Source: Polaribacter sp. Hel_I_88 (GTDB lineage: Bacteria; Bacteroidota; Bacteroidia; Flavobacteriales; Flavobacteriaceae). Taken from it: 64,000 bases of DNA. Below, one piece after another: positions 1 through 8,296 of this stretch. Position 1 is the first letter of the stretch. Every line of letters begins with the position of its first letter. Made by a program: the position numbers and the translations under genes. The notes below the pieces were generated by a model. The model worked only from the letters and a program-made list of their open reading frames with translations. It searched no databases and was not told where the DNA came from. The stretch spans positions 3,792,001-3,856,000 of the forward strand of contig NZ_JHZZ01000001.1 in the NCBI RefSeq assembly GCF_000687935.1. Reading direction: 5' to 3'.

Positions 1-178
1 AATAAGAAACTGTAATCCCTAACTCACTTCTTGCAGATTCAATTCCTAAAAATCCTTTTTGAAGTTTTGCTAAAGCTTCCATTCTTTTGGCTGTTTCTCT
101 ATAGTTTTCTTGATTATCAGTCAGTATTGTGGTAAAAATAACAGCATAATAGGGCGTTTTTAAATTATCAACAATCAT
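1..178 (-). CDS. Antibiotic biosynthesis monooxygenase (ABM)-like protein, C-terminus cut by window edge
   Basis: The first 59 codons can be read on the minus strand from an ATG at 178 to the window edge. The peptide begins MIVDNLKTPYYAVIFTTIL and continues with a segment rich in E, R and A ending near GFLGIESARSELG. That layout, a short beta strand, a helix with KRMEALAKLQKGFLG and then a second strand, is typical of small ABM-fold (ferredoxin-like dimeric) proteins; the match is by recognition only. Its start codon overlaps the stop of the upstream acetyltransferase gene (ATGA at 175-178), so the two are likely translationally coupled. Substrate cannot be inferred. Confidence 0.7.
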   Translation of the reverse strand, partial: MIVDNLKTPYYAVIFTTILTDNQENYRETAKRMEALAKLQKGFLGIESARSELGITVSY

Positions 179-672
179 AATTCTAATTCGTATTTTGTTT
201 CTAGTAATTGTAAACCTTCACTTATAAATTTCTTGACAATTTTAAAGTCTAATTTTTCTAAAATCTTGACAGAAGCTTTATTTTCATCAACAACATAGCC
301 CACTAACTTTTTAAATTTTAATTGTTTACAATATGCAATAGTTCCTTTGCAAACCTCAAAACCATAGCCATTTCCCCAATATTTTTCTAAAAATCGATAC
401 CCTATTTCATCATCAATTCCATCTTTTACCAAGGCTAAAGTGCCTATAAATTTTTTATCGGATTTTCTTTCAATAGCATAAATCCAAAAATCGTTATAAG
501 TTTTTTGGTATCGTTCTATTAAATCTAACAACTCTATTTTATTTTCAGAAAGATTTTTAACTTCTCCAGTTGCATATTTTAAAACATTTTGATTACTTTC
601 TAGCTGATGAAAAGGTGCTAAATCGTCTAAAATCAGTTTTCTAATAAGTAGTCTTTCCGTCTCAAAAATCAT
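175..672 (-). CDS. GNAT-family N-acetyltransferase (RimJ/RimL type)
   Basis: The 165-residue protein starts MIFETERLLIRKL, the usual opening of RimJ/RimL-like GNAT enzymes, which transfer acetyl from acetyl-CoA to an amine such as a protein N-terminus or small molecule. The acetyl-CoA binding segment is the EIGYRFLEKYWGNGYGFEV stretch around residues 88-106, and the conserved ENKASVKILEKLDF region follows near residue 130. Length is normal. The stop overlaps the start of the next minus-strand gene by four bases (ATGA). The acceptor substrate is unknown. Confidence 0.88.
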   Translation of the reverse strand: MIFETERLLIRKLILDDLAPFHQLESNQNVLKYATGEVKNLSENKIELLDLIERYQKTYNDFWIYAIERKSDKKFIGTLALVKDGIDDEIGYRFLEKYWGNGYGFEVCKGTIAYCKQLKFKKLVGYVVDENKASVKILEKLDFKIVKKFISEGLQLLETKYELEL

Positions 673-683
673 GAATAATGTTG

Positions 684-691
684 TAAATTTG
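684..691 (+). promoter_or_regulatory. Putative -7 box upstream of mtaB
   Basis: TAAATTTG matches the Bacteroidota -7 consensus TAnnTTTG exactly. It would give an approximately 100-nt leader for mtaB (ATG at 800). No clear TTG -33 element is seen at the ideal distance. A short dyad, CTCGATGATCGAG (774-786), lies in the leader just before the start codon. Confidence 0.4.
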
Positions 692-799
692 CGGAATCAA
701 AATATTATTTCAGTAAGTCTAAAGTTTTTATAAAAAATTTAAAAACTAAAACGAATTAATAGAATTATAAAACCTCGATGATCGAGTAAAAGTACAAGA

Positions 800-2134
800 A
801 TGATTGCAGATAAAAAAGTAGCTTTTTATACATTAGGTTGCAAATTAAACTTTTCTGAAACCTCTACAATAGCACGTAATTTTGTAAACGAAGGTTTTGA
901 ACGTGTTGATTTTAATGAGGAAGCAGATATTTACGTAATAAATACCTGTTCTGTTACAGATAATGCTGACAAACGTTTTAAAGCCATTGTAAAAAATGCC
1001 TTAAAGAAAAACGACGAAGCTTTTTTAATTGCTGTAGGTTGTTATGCACAATTAAAACCTGAAGAATTAGCGGCTGTTGATGGTGTAGATTTGGTTTTAG
1101 GTGCTACTGAAAAATTTAATGTTACTTCTTACATTAACGATTTAACTAAAAATAACGTTGGTGAAGTGCATTCTTGTGAAATTGGTGATGCCGATTTTTA
1201 TGTAGGTTCTTATTCTATTGGCGATAGAACTCGTGCCTTTTTAAAAGTACAAGATGGTTGTGATTATAAATGTACGTATTGCACAATTCCTTTAGCTCGT
1301 GGAATTTCTAGAAGCGATACTTTAGAAAATGTGATTGAAAATGCCAAGGAAATAGCATCCAAAGGAATTAAAGAAATTGTTTTGACAGGTGTGAATATTG
1401 GCGATTATGGAAAAGGTGAATTTGGCAATAAAAAACACCAACATACTTTTTTAGATTTGGTAAAAAAACTAGATACTGTAAATGATATTCATCGTTTGCG
1501 AATTTCATCAATAGAACCTAATTTACTAAAGGATGAAACGATTGAATTTGTTTCTGAATCTGAAACTTTTGTGCCTCATTTTCATATTCCTTTACAGTCT
1601 GGAAGTGATGCCTTGCTTAAGAAAATGAAACGCAGATATTTGCGTAAAACCTATACCAATAGAGTTGCAAGAATTAAAGAAGTAATGCCAAATGCTTGTA
1701 TTGGTGTTGATATTATTGTTGGTTTTCCTGGTGAAACAGATGAATTATTTTTAGAAACCTACAATTATCTAAACGAATTAGATATTTCTTATTTACACGT
1801 GTTTACCTATTCTGAAAGACCCAATACTGAAGCTGTAAATTTAGGTGGTGTCGTTCCTAAAAAAACACGTGCAAAACGTAGTAAAATGCTGCGTGGTTTA
1901 TCAGCTAAAAAAAGACGTTCTTTTTATGAAAGTCAATTAGGGAATTCCTTGACTGTTTTATTCGAAAATGAGAATAAAGAAGGGTACATCAATGGATTTA
2001 CAGAAAATTACGTAAAAGTAAAAACTCCTTGGAATCCTGAACTTGTAAACAAATTGCACAAAATAACTTTAACTGAAATTGATGACGATGGTTTGGTTAG
2101 ATTTGATTTTGTAAAAGATGCAATTGCCATATAA
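800..2134 (+). CDS. mtaB: tRNA t6A37 C2-methylthiotransferase MtaB
   Basis: Radical-SAM methylthiotransferase predicted to convert t6A37 to ms2t6A37 in tRNAs reading ANN codons. The 444-residue protein has an N-terminal UPF0004 domain with cluster cysteines in TLGCKLNFSET, NTCSVT and VGCYAQ, then the radical SAM CxxxCxxC motif in DGCDYKCTYCTIP near residue 150, and a C-terminal TRAM-like segment (about 385-440). Length and order fit the MtaB rather than the MiaB branch, judged from the TLGCKLN opening. The ATG at 800 begins directly with the conserved IADKKVAFYTLGCK strand. It stands alone, 73 bp ahead of an unrelated hydrolase. tsaE, acting earlier in t6A synthesis, is elsewhere in the window (58746). 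Confidence 0.93.
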   Translation: MIADKKVAFYTLGCKLNFSETSTIARNFVNEGFERVDFNEEADIYVINTCSVTDNADKRFKAIVKNALKKNDEAFLIAVGCYAQLKPEELAAVDGVDLVLGATEKFNVTSYINDLTKNNVGEVHSCEIGDADFYVGSYSIGDRTRAFLKVQDGCDYKCTYCTIPLARGISRSDTLENVIENAKEIASKGIKEIVLTGVNIGDYGKGEFGNKKHQHTFLDLVKKLDTVNDIHRLRISSIEPNLLKDETIEFVSESETFVPHFHIPLQSGSDALLKKMKRRYLRKTYTNRVARIKEVMPNACIGVDIIVGFPGETDELFLETYNYLNELDISYLHVFTYSERPNTEAVNLGGVVPKKTRAKRSKMLRGLSAKKRRSFYESQLGNSLTVLFENENKEGYINGFTENYVKVKTPWNPELVNKLHKITLTEIDDDGLVRFDFVKDAIAI

Positions 2135-2207
2135 CTTGGCATTAATTTTGAGCTAAAAATAATTAATAATTTACGTATAAATTATTACAAAAACCTACAT
2201 TGATTAC

Positions 2208-2867
2208 ATGTCGAAAACTCCCATATATTTTATGCCAGGATTAGCTGCTGGCCCAGAAATTTTTTACAATTTAACATTGGATCCAGCAATTTACGAGTTT
2301 CATTATTTAACCTGGAAAAAACCTTTGGCTTTAGAAGAAAGTATTGCTAATTACGCCATGAGAATGACAGAAGAAATTCATCATGAAAACCCTGTTTTAG
2401 TAGGCGTTTCTTTTGGCGGAATTATTGTACAAGAAATGAGTAAGTTTATTGATGTTAAAAAAATTATTATTATTTCTAGCGTAAAATCAACAGGAGAACT
2501 TCCAAAAAGGTTTAAAATAGCCAGTAAAAGTAAAATCTACAAATTATTTCCTACGCAAATTGTAACGAATTTTGAAAGTTATGCAAAATATTTTGTTGGA
2601 AAATCATTAGAAAAGAAAGCAAAGATTTACAAGAAATATCTTTCTGTTAGAGGGAAAACCTATATAAAATGGTCTATTCATAATGCAATTAATTGGAGAC
2701 AAGAAAAACCGATCGAAGGAATTGTGCATATTCATGGAGAAAAAGACGAAATATTTCCTATTAAAAGTATTAAAAATTGCATCAGAATTAAAAATGGAAA
2801 CCATTCTATGATTATTTTAAAAGCTAAAGAAATAACAAAAATAATTCACGAAAATTTAACTTGTTAA
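2208..2867 (+). CDS. Alpha/beta hydrolase, small
   Basis: The 219-residue protein has an alpha/beta-hydrolase core: an oxyanion-type PGLAAG segment after the first strand, the nucleophile elbow GVSFGG (Ser about residue 70), an acidic residue in the GEKDEIFP loop (about 178) and a C-terminal His in KNGNHSMI (about 198). The triad is therefore visible. It is shorter than the usual 250-300 residues, lacking most of a cap domain. Cytoplasmic, since no signal peptide is present. It is co-directional with mtaB and the lytic transglycosylase but separated by 70 and 44 bp. Substrate unknown; probably an esterase or thioesterase-like enzyme. Confidence 0.8.
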   Translation: MSKTPIYFMPGLAAGPEIFYNLTLDPAIYEFHYLTWKKPLALEESIANYAMRMTEEIHHENPVLVGVSFGGIIVQEMSKFIDVKKIIIISSVKSTGELPKRFKIASKSKIYKLFPTQIVTNFESYAKYFVGKSLEKKAKIYKKYLSVRGKTYIKWSIHNAINWRQEKPIEGIVHIHGEKDEIFPIKSIKNCIRIKNGNHSMIILKAKEITKIIHENLTC

Positions 2868-2911
2868 AGCTATTTCTTATGCGTACTTTTATTGTGTAAA
2901 ATTAAACTATC

Positions 2912-3820
2912 ATGAATAAATCATTCAGAATTATATCTCTTTTAAGCGTTGTTTCAATTACTATTTTATTTATAAATGCCATGAATAAAGATGAAGTAAA
3001 AGTTGAGCCAGCTTCAAACACACATAAAAGCTACAAAATAAAATCTTTGACATTGCCTACAAATTTAAATTTGGCTGGTGAGCGAGTTCCTGTAGAAATA
3101 CCTGATGTTAAAGAAAGAATGGAAAGGGAATTGTTGGTAAATACCTATTGGCAATCTAATGGTTTATTACTTTTAAAAAGAGCAAATAGATATTTTCCAA
3201 TTTTAGAACCTTTATTAAAAAAATATGGTTTGCCAGACGATTTTAAGTTTTTAGCCTTGGCTGAAAGTGGTTTTACGGATGAAACCTCTAATGTTGGTGC
3301 AGCAGGAATGTGGCATTTTATGAAAGGAACAGGGAAAGAATATGGTTTGGAAATTAACGATAATGTTGATGAACGATATGATATTGAAAAATCTACAAAA
3401 GTAGCTGCTGAATACTTAAGAAGCTCTTTTGAACGTTTTAATTCTTGGACTTTGGCAGCAGCTGCCTACAATGCTGGTAACTATGGGGTTTCTAGAAGAT
3501 TAGAAGCACAAGAAGTTACCAATTATTATGATGCTAAATTACCAGATGAAACTGAACGTTATGTGTTTAGAATTTTGGCATTGAAAGAAATTATAAACAA
3601 TCCAGAAAAGTATGGTTTTGTTTTTAATAAAGAAGATTTATATACTTCTCAAAAAACAACAACTGTAAAAGTTGATACAGCTATTACAAATATTACTGCT
3701 TTTGCCAAAAGATATGGTATGAATTATAAAGAGTTTAAAATTCTTAATCCTTGGTTAAGAGAGCATCACTTAAACAATAAAAGTAGAAAAATGTACGAAA
3801 TTAAAATTCCTGTAAAGTAG
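2912..3820 (+). CDS. Exported lytic transglycosylase (MltD-like, GH23)
   Basis: A peptidoglycan-cleaving lytic transglycosylase that would produce 1,6-anhydromuramyl ends. Residues 1-24 form a signal anchor or signal peptide. The SLT domain covers about 80-220 with the catalytic Glu in LALAESGF, followed by the family hallmark GAAGMWHFM and AAAAYNAGNYG. The C-terminal part (about 250-302) resembles a degenerate LysM or SLT-associated segment. At 302 residues it is shorter than proteobacterial MltD, which carries two LysM repeats, but is a usual Bacteroidota length. It ends 4 bp from the convergent YwbE gene. Confidence 0.88.
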   Translation: MNKSFRIISLLSVVSITILFINAMNKDEVKVEPASNTHKSYKIKSLTLPTNLNLAGERVPVEIPDVKERMERELLVNTYWQSNGLLLLKRANRYFPILEPLLKKYGLPDDFKFLALAESGFTDETSNVGAAGMWHFMKGTGKEYGLEINDNVDERYDIEKSTKVAAEYLRSSFERFNSWTLAAAAYNAGNYGVSRRLEAQEVTNYYDAKLPDETERYVFRILALKEIINNPEKYGFVFNKEDLYTSQKTTTVKVDTAITNITAFAKRYGMNYKEFKILNPWLREHHLNNKSRKMYEIKIPVK

Positions 3821-3823
3821 TTT

Positions 3824-4024
3824 TTATACAATAACATTTTTAACTCTACCTACCAAACCAGATTCTAATTGTACTTTTATTCCATAAGGGTGTTGTATAG
3901 ATTTTGTTAATATTTTAGCAACAACACCTTTCGTTAATTCGCCACTTCTTTGATGTGGTTTCTGAACAATTTCTACAAACAAACCTATTTTAATGTTTTC
4001 TCTTTTTCTACCATCAATAATCAT
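3824..4024 (-). CDS. YwbE-family small protein (DUF2196)
   Basis: This 66-residue basic protein reads GRKRENIKIGLFVEIVQK, then QRSGELTKGVVAKILT and ends in GLVGRVKNVI. It fits the YwbE/DUF2196 family, a small conserved protein of unknown function with a single SH3-like barrel pattern. No signal peptide. It is convergent with the lytic transglycosylase gene, three bases apart, and lies downstream of the cspA terminator, so it needs its own promoter or read-through. Function not established for the family. Confidence 0.85.
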   Translation of the reverse strand: MIIDGRKRENIKIGLFVEIVQKPHQRSGELTKGVVAKILTKSIQHPYGIKVQLESGLVGRVKNVIV

Positions 4025-4040
4025 AACTTAAATTTTTATA

Positions 4041-4074
4041 AAAATAAAAAAAGCCTCGCAATTTTGCGAGGCTT
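4041..4074 (-). terminator. Rho-independent terminator of cspA
   Basis: Minus-strand hairpin AAGCCTCGC-AAAATT-GCGAGGCTT (4051-4074) followed on that strand by a T-rich run at 4041-4050. It lies 36 bp past the cspA stop. Confidence 0.9.
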
Positions 4075-4110
4075 TTAGATAAAAATTTAACTAGTGTAAT
4101 AAAATATATA

Positions 4111-4302
4111 TTATAATACTCTTACGTTTACTGCGTTTAATCCTTTTCTTCCATCTTGTAAGTCAAATTCAACTTCATCGTTTTCACGAATTTCATCGAT
4201 TAATCCTGACACATGTACAAAATGTTCTTTGTTTGATCCTTCTTCAGTGATAAATCCAAATCCTTTAGATTCATTGAAAAATTTTACGGTACCTTTATTC
4301 AT
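4111..4302 (-). CDS. cspA: Cold-shock protein, CspA family
   Basis: The 63-residue single-domain protein has RNP1 (KGFGFI) and an RNP2 variant (EHFVHVS), with MNKGTVKFFNESKGFGFI as a textbook Csp opening. It binds single-stranded nucleic acid and would act as an RNA chaperone. The gene has its own strong terminator and a clear -7 box (TATATTTG on the minus strand, 4358-4365), giving a leader of roughly 50 nt that contains a short stem (4320-4343). The isolated transcription unit and structured leader are consistent with cold-shock type regulation, which is inferred. Confidence 0.95.
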   Translation of the reverse strand: MNKGTVKFFNESKGFGFITEEGSNKEHFVHVSGLIDEIRENDEVEFDLQDGRKGLNAVNVRVL

Positions 4303-4357
4303 TATAAAAAAATTATTGTGTTGTTAAATTAAGTCCTAACAACGTTTTATTAAAGTG

Positions 4358-4365
4358 CAAATATA
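4358..4365 (-). promoter_or_regulatory. -7 box of cspA
   Basis: TATATTTG on the minus strand, an exact TAnnTTTG match, about 55 nt before the cspA ATG. A stem GTTGTTA/TAACAAC (4320-4343) lies in the predicted leader. Confidence 0.6.
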
Positions 4366-4418
4366 ATGCCAATAAAAATATAAAACGATAAAAACTTTAA
4401 ATTATTTATAAAAAACTT

Positions 4419-5360
4419 TTAAAAACTGTTTTTCAACGCTTTAACCTCATTAAATTCGTTTACAATTTCGTCTAAAACATCCTTAGCTGATTTTATTTCG
4501 TGGATTAAACCTGCTATTTGCCCAATTTCAAGTTCTCCATTCTCTAAATCACCCTCAAACATTCCTTTTTTGGCTCTTGCTCTTCCTAATAATTCTATTA
4601 ATTTCTCTTTCGTTGGATTTTGCAAATACAATTCCTGAATTTCTTGATAAAATTTATTCTTTACCAATCTTACTGGCGCTAATTCTTTCAAGGTTACATG
4701 TGTATCTCCATCTTTTACATCAACAATTGTATTTTTAAAGTTGATGTGAGCAGAAGATTCTAAAGTGGCAGCAAACCTACTTCCTATTTGAACAGCATCT
4801 GCTCCTAAAACCATTGCTGCTAACATTCCTCTTCCTGAACCAATTCCTCCAGCTGCAATTACAGGAATTTTAACCTGTTCTTTAACCATTGGTATTAAAG
4901 TGAAGGTTGTAGTTTCTTCACGTCCATTATGTCCTCCAGCTTCAAAACCTTCGCAAACTACTGCATCTACACCAGCTGCCTCTGCTTTTAAAGCGAATTT
5001 TACAGAGCTTACAACATGTACCACTGTAATTCCTTTTTCTTTTAAGAAGGATGTCCAAGTTTTTGGATTTCCAGCAGAAGTGAACACGATTTTCACTCCT
5101 TCATCAACAATAATATTCATGATTTCCTCAATTTGAGGATATAACATTGGCACATTTACACCAAAAGGCTTGTCTGTTGCTTTTTTACATTTTTGAATAT
5201 GTTCTCTTAAAACTTCAGGATACATAGATCCAGCTCCAACTAAACCCAAACCACCAGCATTCGAAACCGCTGAAGCTAATTTATAACCTGAAACCCAAAT
5301 CATTCCTCCTTGAACAATTGGATATTTTATATTGAATAATTCTGTGATTTTATTTGTCAT
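4419..5360 (-). CDS. NAD(P)H-dependent flavin oxidoreductase (nitronate monooxygenase/FabK-like)
   Basis: FMN-binding TIM-barrel enzyme of 313 residues. Visible family signatures are YPIVQGGMIWVSGYKLA at the N-terminus, the EGFEAGGHNG segment near residue 140, and the phosphate-binding IAAGGIGSGRGMLAAM followed by LGADAVQIGSRF. Members are nitronate monooxygenases or FabK-type enoyl-ACP reductases; the sequence alone does not separate these with certainty. It follows mnmA by 8 bp on the same strand and is likely cotranscribed with it. Confidence 0.87.
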   Translation of the reverse strand: MTNKITELFNIKYPIVQGGMIWVSGYKLASAVSNAGGLGLVGAGSMYPEVLREHIQKCKKATDKPFGVNVPMLYPQIEEIMNIIVDEGVKIVFTSAGNPKTWTSFLKEKGITVVHVVSSVKFALKAEAAGVDAVVCEGFEAGGHNGREETTTFTLIPMVKEQVKIPVIAAGGIGSGRGMLAAMVLGADAVQIGSRFAATLESSAHINFKNTIVDVKDGDTHVTLKELAPVRLVKNKFYQEIQELYLQNPTKEKLIELLGRARAKKGMFEGDLENGELEIGQIAGLIHEIKSAKDVLDEIVNEFNEVKALKNSF

Positions 5361-5368
5361 ATCTAGAT

Positions 5369-6556
5369 TTATGAAATTACTCCTGAACCTAACAATTCTT
5401 CGTTTTTATACCAAGCTACAAATTGCCCTTCTTGAATTGCAGATTGTTTGTTTTCAAACTCTACATACAAACCACTTTCAACTTTGTACAAAGTCGCTTT
5501 TTCTAAAATTTGTCTATATCTAATTCTTGCTTCAACTTCCATAGTCTCTCCAACTTTTAAAGTTAAATCTTCACGAATCCAATGGATTTCATCATTAGAA
5601 ACAAACAATACATTTCTATATAAACCTGAATGATTTTTTCCTTCTCCAGTGTAAATTATATTTTTAGTTACATCAGTTTCAATAACATATAAAGCTTCTT
5701 TTGTACCACCAACATCCAAACCTTTACGTTGTCCTTTTGTAAAATAATGTGCTCCTTGATGTTTCCCTACTACTTTTCCATCTTCTTTTTGATACGAAAA
5801 CTTCTTGGCAAAATATTTTAATTCAGCCTCCTTATTTTCAAAAGTTGGAGTTTCTTTTACATACTCAGAAAAATCTGAAGGAATTGTTACAATAACACCT
5901 TCTTTTGGTTGTAATTTTTGTTGCAAAAATTCTGGTAATCTTACTTTACCAATAAAACACAAACCTTGCGAATCTTTCTTTTCAGCTGTAATTAAATCGG
6001 CTTCTTTAGCAATTTCTCTTACTTCTGGCTTTGTTAATTCACCAATTGGAAACAATGCTTTTGCCAATTGTTGCTGAGAAAGTTGACATAAAAAATACGA
6101 TTGATCTTTGTTAGTATCTTTTCCACCCAATAATTTATAAACGGGCTTTCCGTTGATAATTTCCTCGCCTTTTCTACAATAATGACCTGTTGCCACATAA
6201 TCTGCACCTAATTTTAAAGCGATATCCATAAAAACATCAAACTTAATTTCTCTGTTGCATAAAACATCAGGATTTGGTGTTCTTCCTTTGGAATATTCAT
6301 CAAACATATAATCTACAATGCGTTCTTTGTATTGTTCACTTAAATCTACTACTTGAAAAGGAATCCCTAATTTTTCTGCAACAATCATGGCATCATTAGA
6401 ATCCTCTAACCAAGGACATTCATTAGAAATTGTCACAGAATCATCGTGCCAATTTTTCATAAAAAGTCCTATAACTTCAAAACCTAGTTCTTTTAATAAA
6501 TGCGCTGTAACACTAGAATCTACTCCACCTGAAAGCCCAACAACTACTCGTTTCAT
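5369..6556 (-). CDS. mnmA: tRNA-specific 2-thiouridylase MnmA
   Basis: Transfers sulfur to U34 of tRNA-Lys, -Glu and -Gln, giving s2U34. The 395-residue protein opens with the PP-loop [10 protein letters not shown] (ATP pyrophosphatase, residues 7-16). The catalytic cysteines are in [12 protein letters not shown] (about residue 102) and GLCFIGK (about 200), and the [13 protein letters not shown] insert and C-terminal barrel are present. Length is slightly above the usual 360-370 because of an insertion around residues 220-265. A -7 box TAACTTTG (minus, 6585-6592) sits about 30 bp before the ATG. The flavin oxidoreductase gene follows 8 bp downstream. Confidence 0.96.
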   Translation of the reverse strand: MKRVVVGLSGGVDSSVTAHLLKELGFEVIGLFMKNWHDDSVTISNECPWLEDSNDAMIVAEKLGIPFQVVDLSEQYKERIVDYMFDEYSKGRTPNPDVLCNREIKFDVFMDIALKLGADYVATGHYCRKGEEIINGKPVYKLLGGKDTNKDQSYFLCQLSQQQLAKALFPIGELTKPEVREIAKEADLITAEKKDSQGLCFIGKVRLPEFLQQKLQPKEGVIVTIPSDFSEYVKETPTFENKEAELKYFAKKFSYQKEDGKVVGKHQGAHYFTKGQRKGLDVGGTKEALYVIETDVTKNIIYTGEGKNHSGLYRNVLFVSNDEIHWIREDLTLKVGETMEVEARIRYRQILEKATLYKVESGLYVEFENKQSAIQEGQFVAWYKNEELLGSGVIS

Positions 6557-6967
6557 TTTTTATTTTTGAGAGTGCAAAGTTACGAAAATTGAGTGGAAAT
6601 ATTTAGGTACAGATATTATGGATTTTACAAAACTTTTGACACGAATTTCACGAATTTTCGCTGATTATTGTGAGTAAATATCTCAAGGATTTTCGCTAAT
6701 TATTGTGAAAATAAAATATGGAAAATAGAGACACGAATTACTCAAATTTCATAGATTTAAAAAAATTGTAAAAATGTTACACCTAAAATATTACACAAAG
6801 ATGCACAGAGAAAAAAAAACGGAGATTCACAGAGATATTTGAAAAAAAATTACATTTTAACCATTTTTTTTTTAAATAATATTAAAACTTACCTTAAACT
6901 TAAACTTGCTAAATTTCCCCTGAGTTTATATTGAGCGAAGTCGAAATAGGGAATTAAAAGGGGCTTT
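6557..6967. repeat. Intergenic region with degenerate A/T-rich repeats
   Basis: No gene seen in these 411 bp. It holds two 19-bp direct repeats with one difference (TTTTCGCTNATTATTGTGA at 6655-6673 and 6690-6708). It also has GACACGAATT-type words (about 6638 and 6742), ACACAAAGATGCACAGAG-like text, and TTGAGCGAAGTCGAAA (6931-6946), a type of motif I recognise from flavobacterial intergenic DNA. The GACACGAATT words are related to the larger array at 8428-9172. Confidence 0.6.
6585..6592 (-). promoter_or_regulatory. -7 box of mnmA
   Basis: TAACTTTG followed by C on the minus strand; exact TAnnTTTG match about 30 bp upstream of the mnmA ATG. Confidence 0.6.
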
Positions 6968-7675
6968 CTAATTCTTTCTAGTAAACGTTTTTTTCTTATT
7001 CATCTCCTCATCAGAAGCAACTTCACCATCAATATAATATTCCCATTTACCAACTCTTTTTCCGTTTTCATAAACGCCAGTTTCTTTTAAAAGTCCTGTA
7101 AGTTCAAAGAATTTAGCAACGCCATTGGGTTTTCCGTTTTTATACGTTACTACTTCAATTAAAATTCCATTACTAGAATATTTTTGAGATTCACCGTTTT
7201 TTAAACCGTTTTTATATTCAGTAATTTCAGCAGGTTTTCCATTTGGATAATAGTTAAATAATTTTCCTTCCAATTTTCCATCAACATACATTTCTTTTGA
7301 CATGATTTTACCATCAGGAAAAAAATATTCCCACTTCCCTATTCTTTTTCTATTTTCCATAAAACCTTTGCTTTGTAAAACACCTTTCAAAGTAAAAAAC
7401 TCTACCAAAACTTGGTTATTATTAGATGAATAGGTTTTAATTGTAGTTGGATTTCTAGAATCTGTAATATCATAAAACTTAAAAACACCAATTTCTTTTC
7501 CGTTTAAAAATTCGCCTGTATATCGAATTCTTTTATTTGGATAATATTTTGTCCAAACACCGGTTCTTTTATAATTTTCATCAAATTGATTGATTTTTTG
7601 CGCGTTTGTAATTTCACTCATAAAAAAACAAGCAAAAAAGGAACAAACAAAAAAGAGTCTTTTTATATTTAACAT
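6968..7675 (-). CDS. Exported MORN-variant (YwqK-like) repeat protein
   Basis: The 235-residue protein has a signal peptide (residues 1-25, ending SEITNAQ) and then a chain of MORN-variant repeats of about 22-25 residues. Recurrent elements are TGEFLNGKEIGVFKFYD, KRIGKWEYFFPDGKI, GKLFNYYPNGKPAEI and GKRVGKWEYYIDGE. Automatic annotation often calls these YwqK-family antitoxins, but in exported Bacteroidota proteins a toxin-antitoxin role is not implied and no toxin gene is adjacent. Likely periplasmic or surface-associated with unknown role. The promoter (TATATTTG, 7693-7700) lies in the short divergent gap. Confidence 0.82.
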   Translation of the reverse strand: MLNIKRLFFVCSFFACFFMSEITNAQKINQFDENYKRTGVWTKYYPNKRIRYTGEFLNGKEIGVFKFYDITDSRNPTTIKTYSSNNNQVLVEFFTLKGVLQSKGFMENRKRIGKWEYFFPDGKIMSKEMYVDGKLEGKLFNYYPNGKPAEITEYKNGLKNGESQKYSSNGILIEVVTYKNGKPNGVAKFFELTGLLKETGVYENGKRVGKWEYYIDGEVASDEEMNKKKTFTRKN

Positions 7676-7692
7676 TTCAATAGAATTTTAAA

Positions 7693-7722
7693 CAAATATA
7701 CATTAATAGTGCCAGAATCAAA
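7693..7722 (-). promoter_or_regulatory. Promoter of the MORN-variant gene, overlapping a divergent CDS start
   Basis: On the minus strand TTG (7721-7719), an 18-bp spacer and TATATTTG (7700-7693) form a good -33/-7 pair. The -33 part lies inside the first codons of the divergent gene at 7709. Confidence 0.6.
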
Positions 7723-8296
7723 TTTACAATTCGTAACAAACCAGCTTTATAATTTAGGGAATGCTGGTAAAGAAAACCGACAACGAGTTGCAAATATTGT
7801 GTTGGAAAATCAACTTTTAATGAAAGATTTGGTTACCATCACTTTTAAAGTTGATGATAAAATATCTATAAAAGCTGCTTGGATTTTAGAATGGATTTGC
7901 ACTCATCATCATTTAGATTGGATGATTCCTTATTTAGAGGAGTTTTCATCAAAAATAAACACCTTAAAATATGATAGTGCTATAAGACCTTGTGCTAAAA
8001 TTTGCGAACATTTAGCAAATGCTTTTTACACATCCAAAGAAAATGATATCCAAAAAAACTTGAAAAATACTCAGATTGATAACATAATTTCTTGTGGTTT
8101 TGACTGGTTAATTACTCCTCAAAAAATTGCTGTGAGAGCTTATACAATGAATACTTTATATCTTTTTGGATTAAAGAAAGATTGGATTCACCCTGAATTA
8201 AAACACCTTATTGAAACTAAAATTATTCATGAAAGTAAAGGTTGTAAAGCTCGTGGAAAACAGATATTAGAATTGATTGCAAAACGCAGAAAGTAG
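7709..8296 (+). CDS. Conserved hypothetical, alpha-helical (HEAT-like) protein, GTG start
   Basis: I do not recognise a named family. The 195-residue protein starts at GTG (VPESNLQFVTNQL); no ATG exists upstream in frame before the divergent gene's promoter. It is predicted largely helical, with paired helices such as KAAWILEWICTHHHLDWMI and IAVRAYTMNTLYLFGLK, recalling HEAT or DNA-alkylation-repair-type helical repeats. No signal peptide or membrane segment. Divergent from the MORN gene by 33 bp. Followed by the intergenic repeat array, so it is probably not cotranscribed with purB. Confidence 0.75.
   Translation: MPESNLQFVTNQLYNLGNAGKENRQRVANIVLENQLLMKDLVTITFKVDDKISIKAAWILEWICTHHHLDWMIPYLEEFSSKINTLKYDSAIRPCAKICEHLANAFYTSKENDIQKNLKNTQIDNIISCGFDWLITPQKIAVRAYTMNTLYLFGLKKDWIHPELKHLIETKIIHESKGCKARGKQILELIAKRRK

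Noticed and set aside
6968..7675. Toxin-antitoxin antitoxin role for the MORN/YwqK-like protein
   Set aside because: It has a signal peptide and no adjacent toxin; the YwqK label alone does not support this role.
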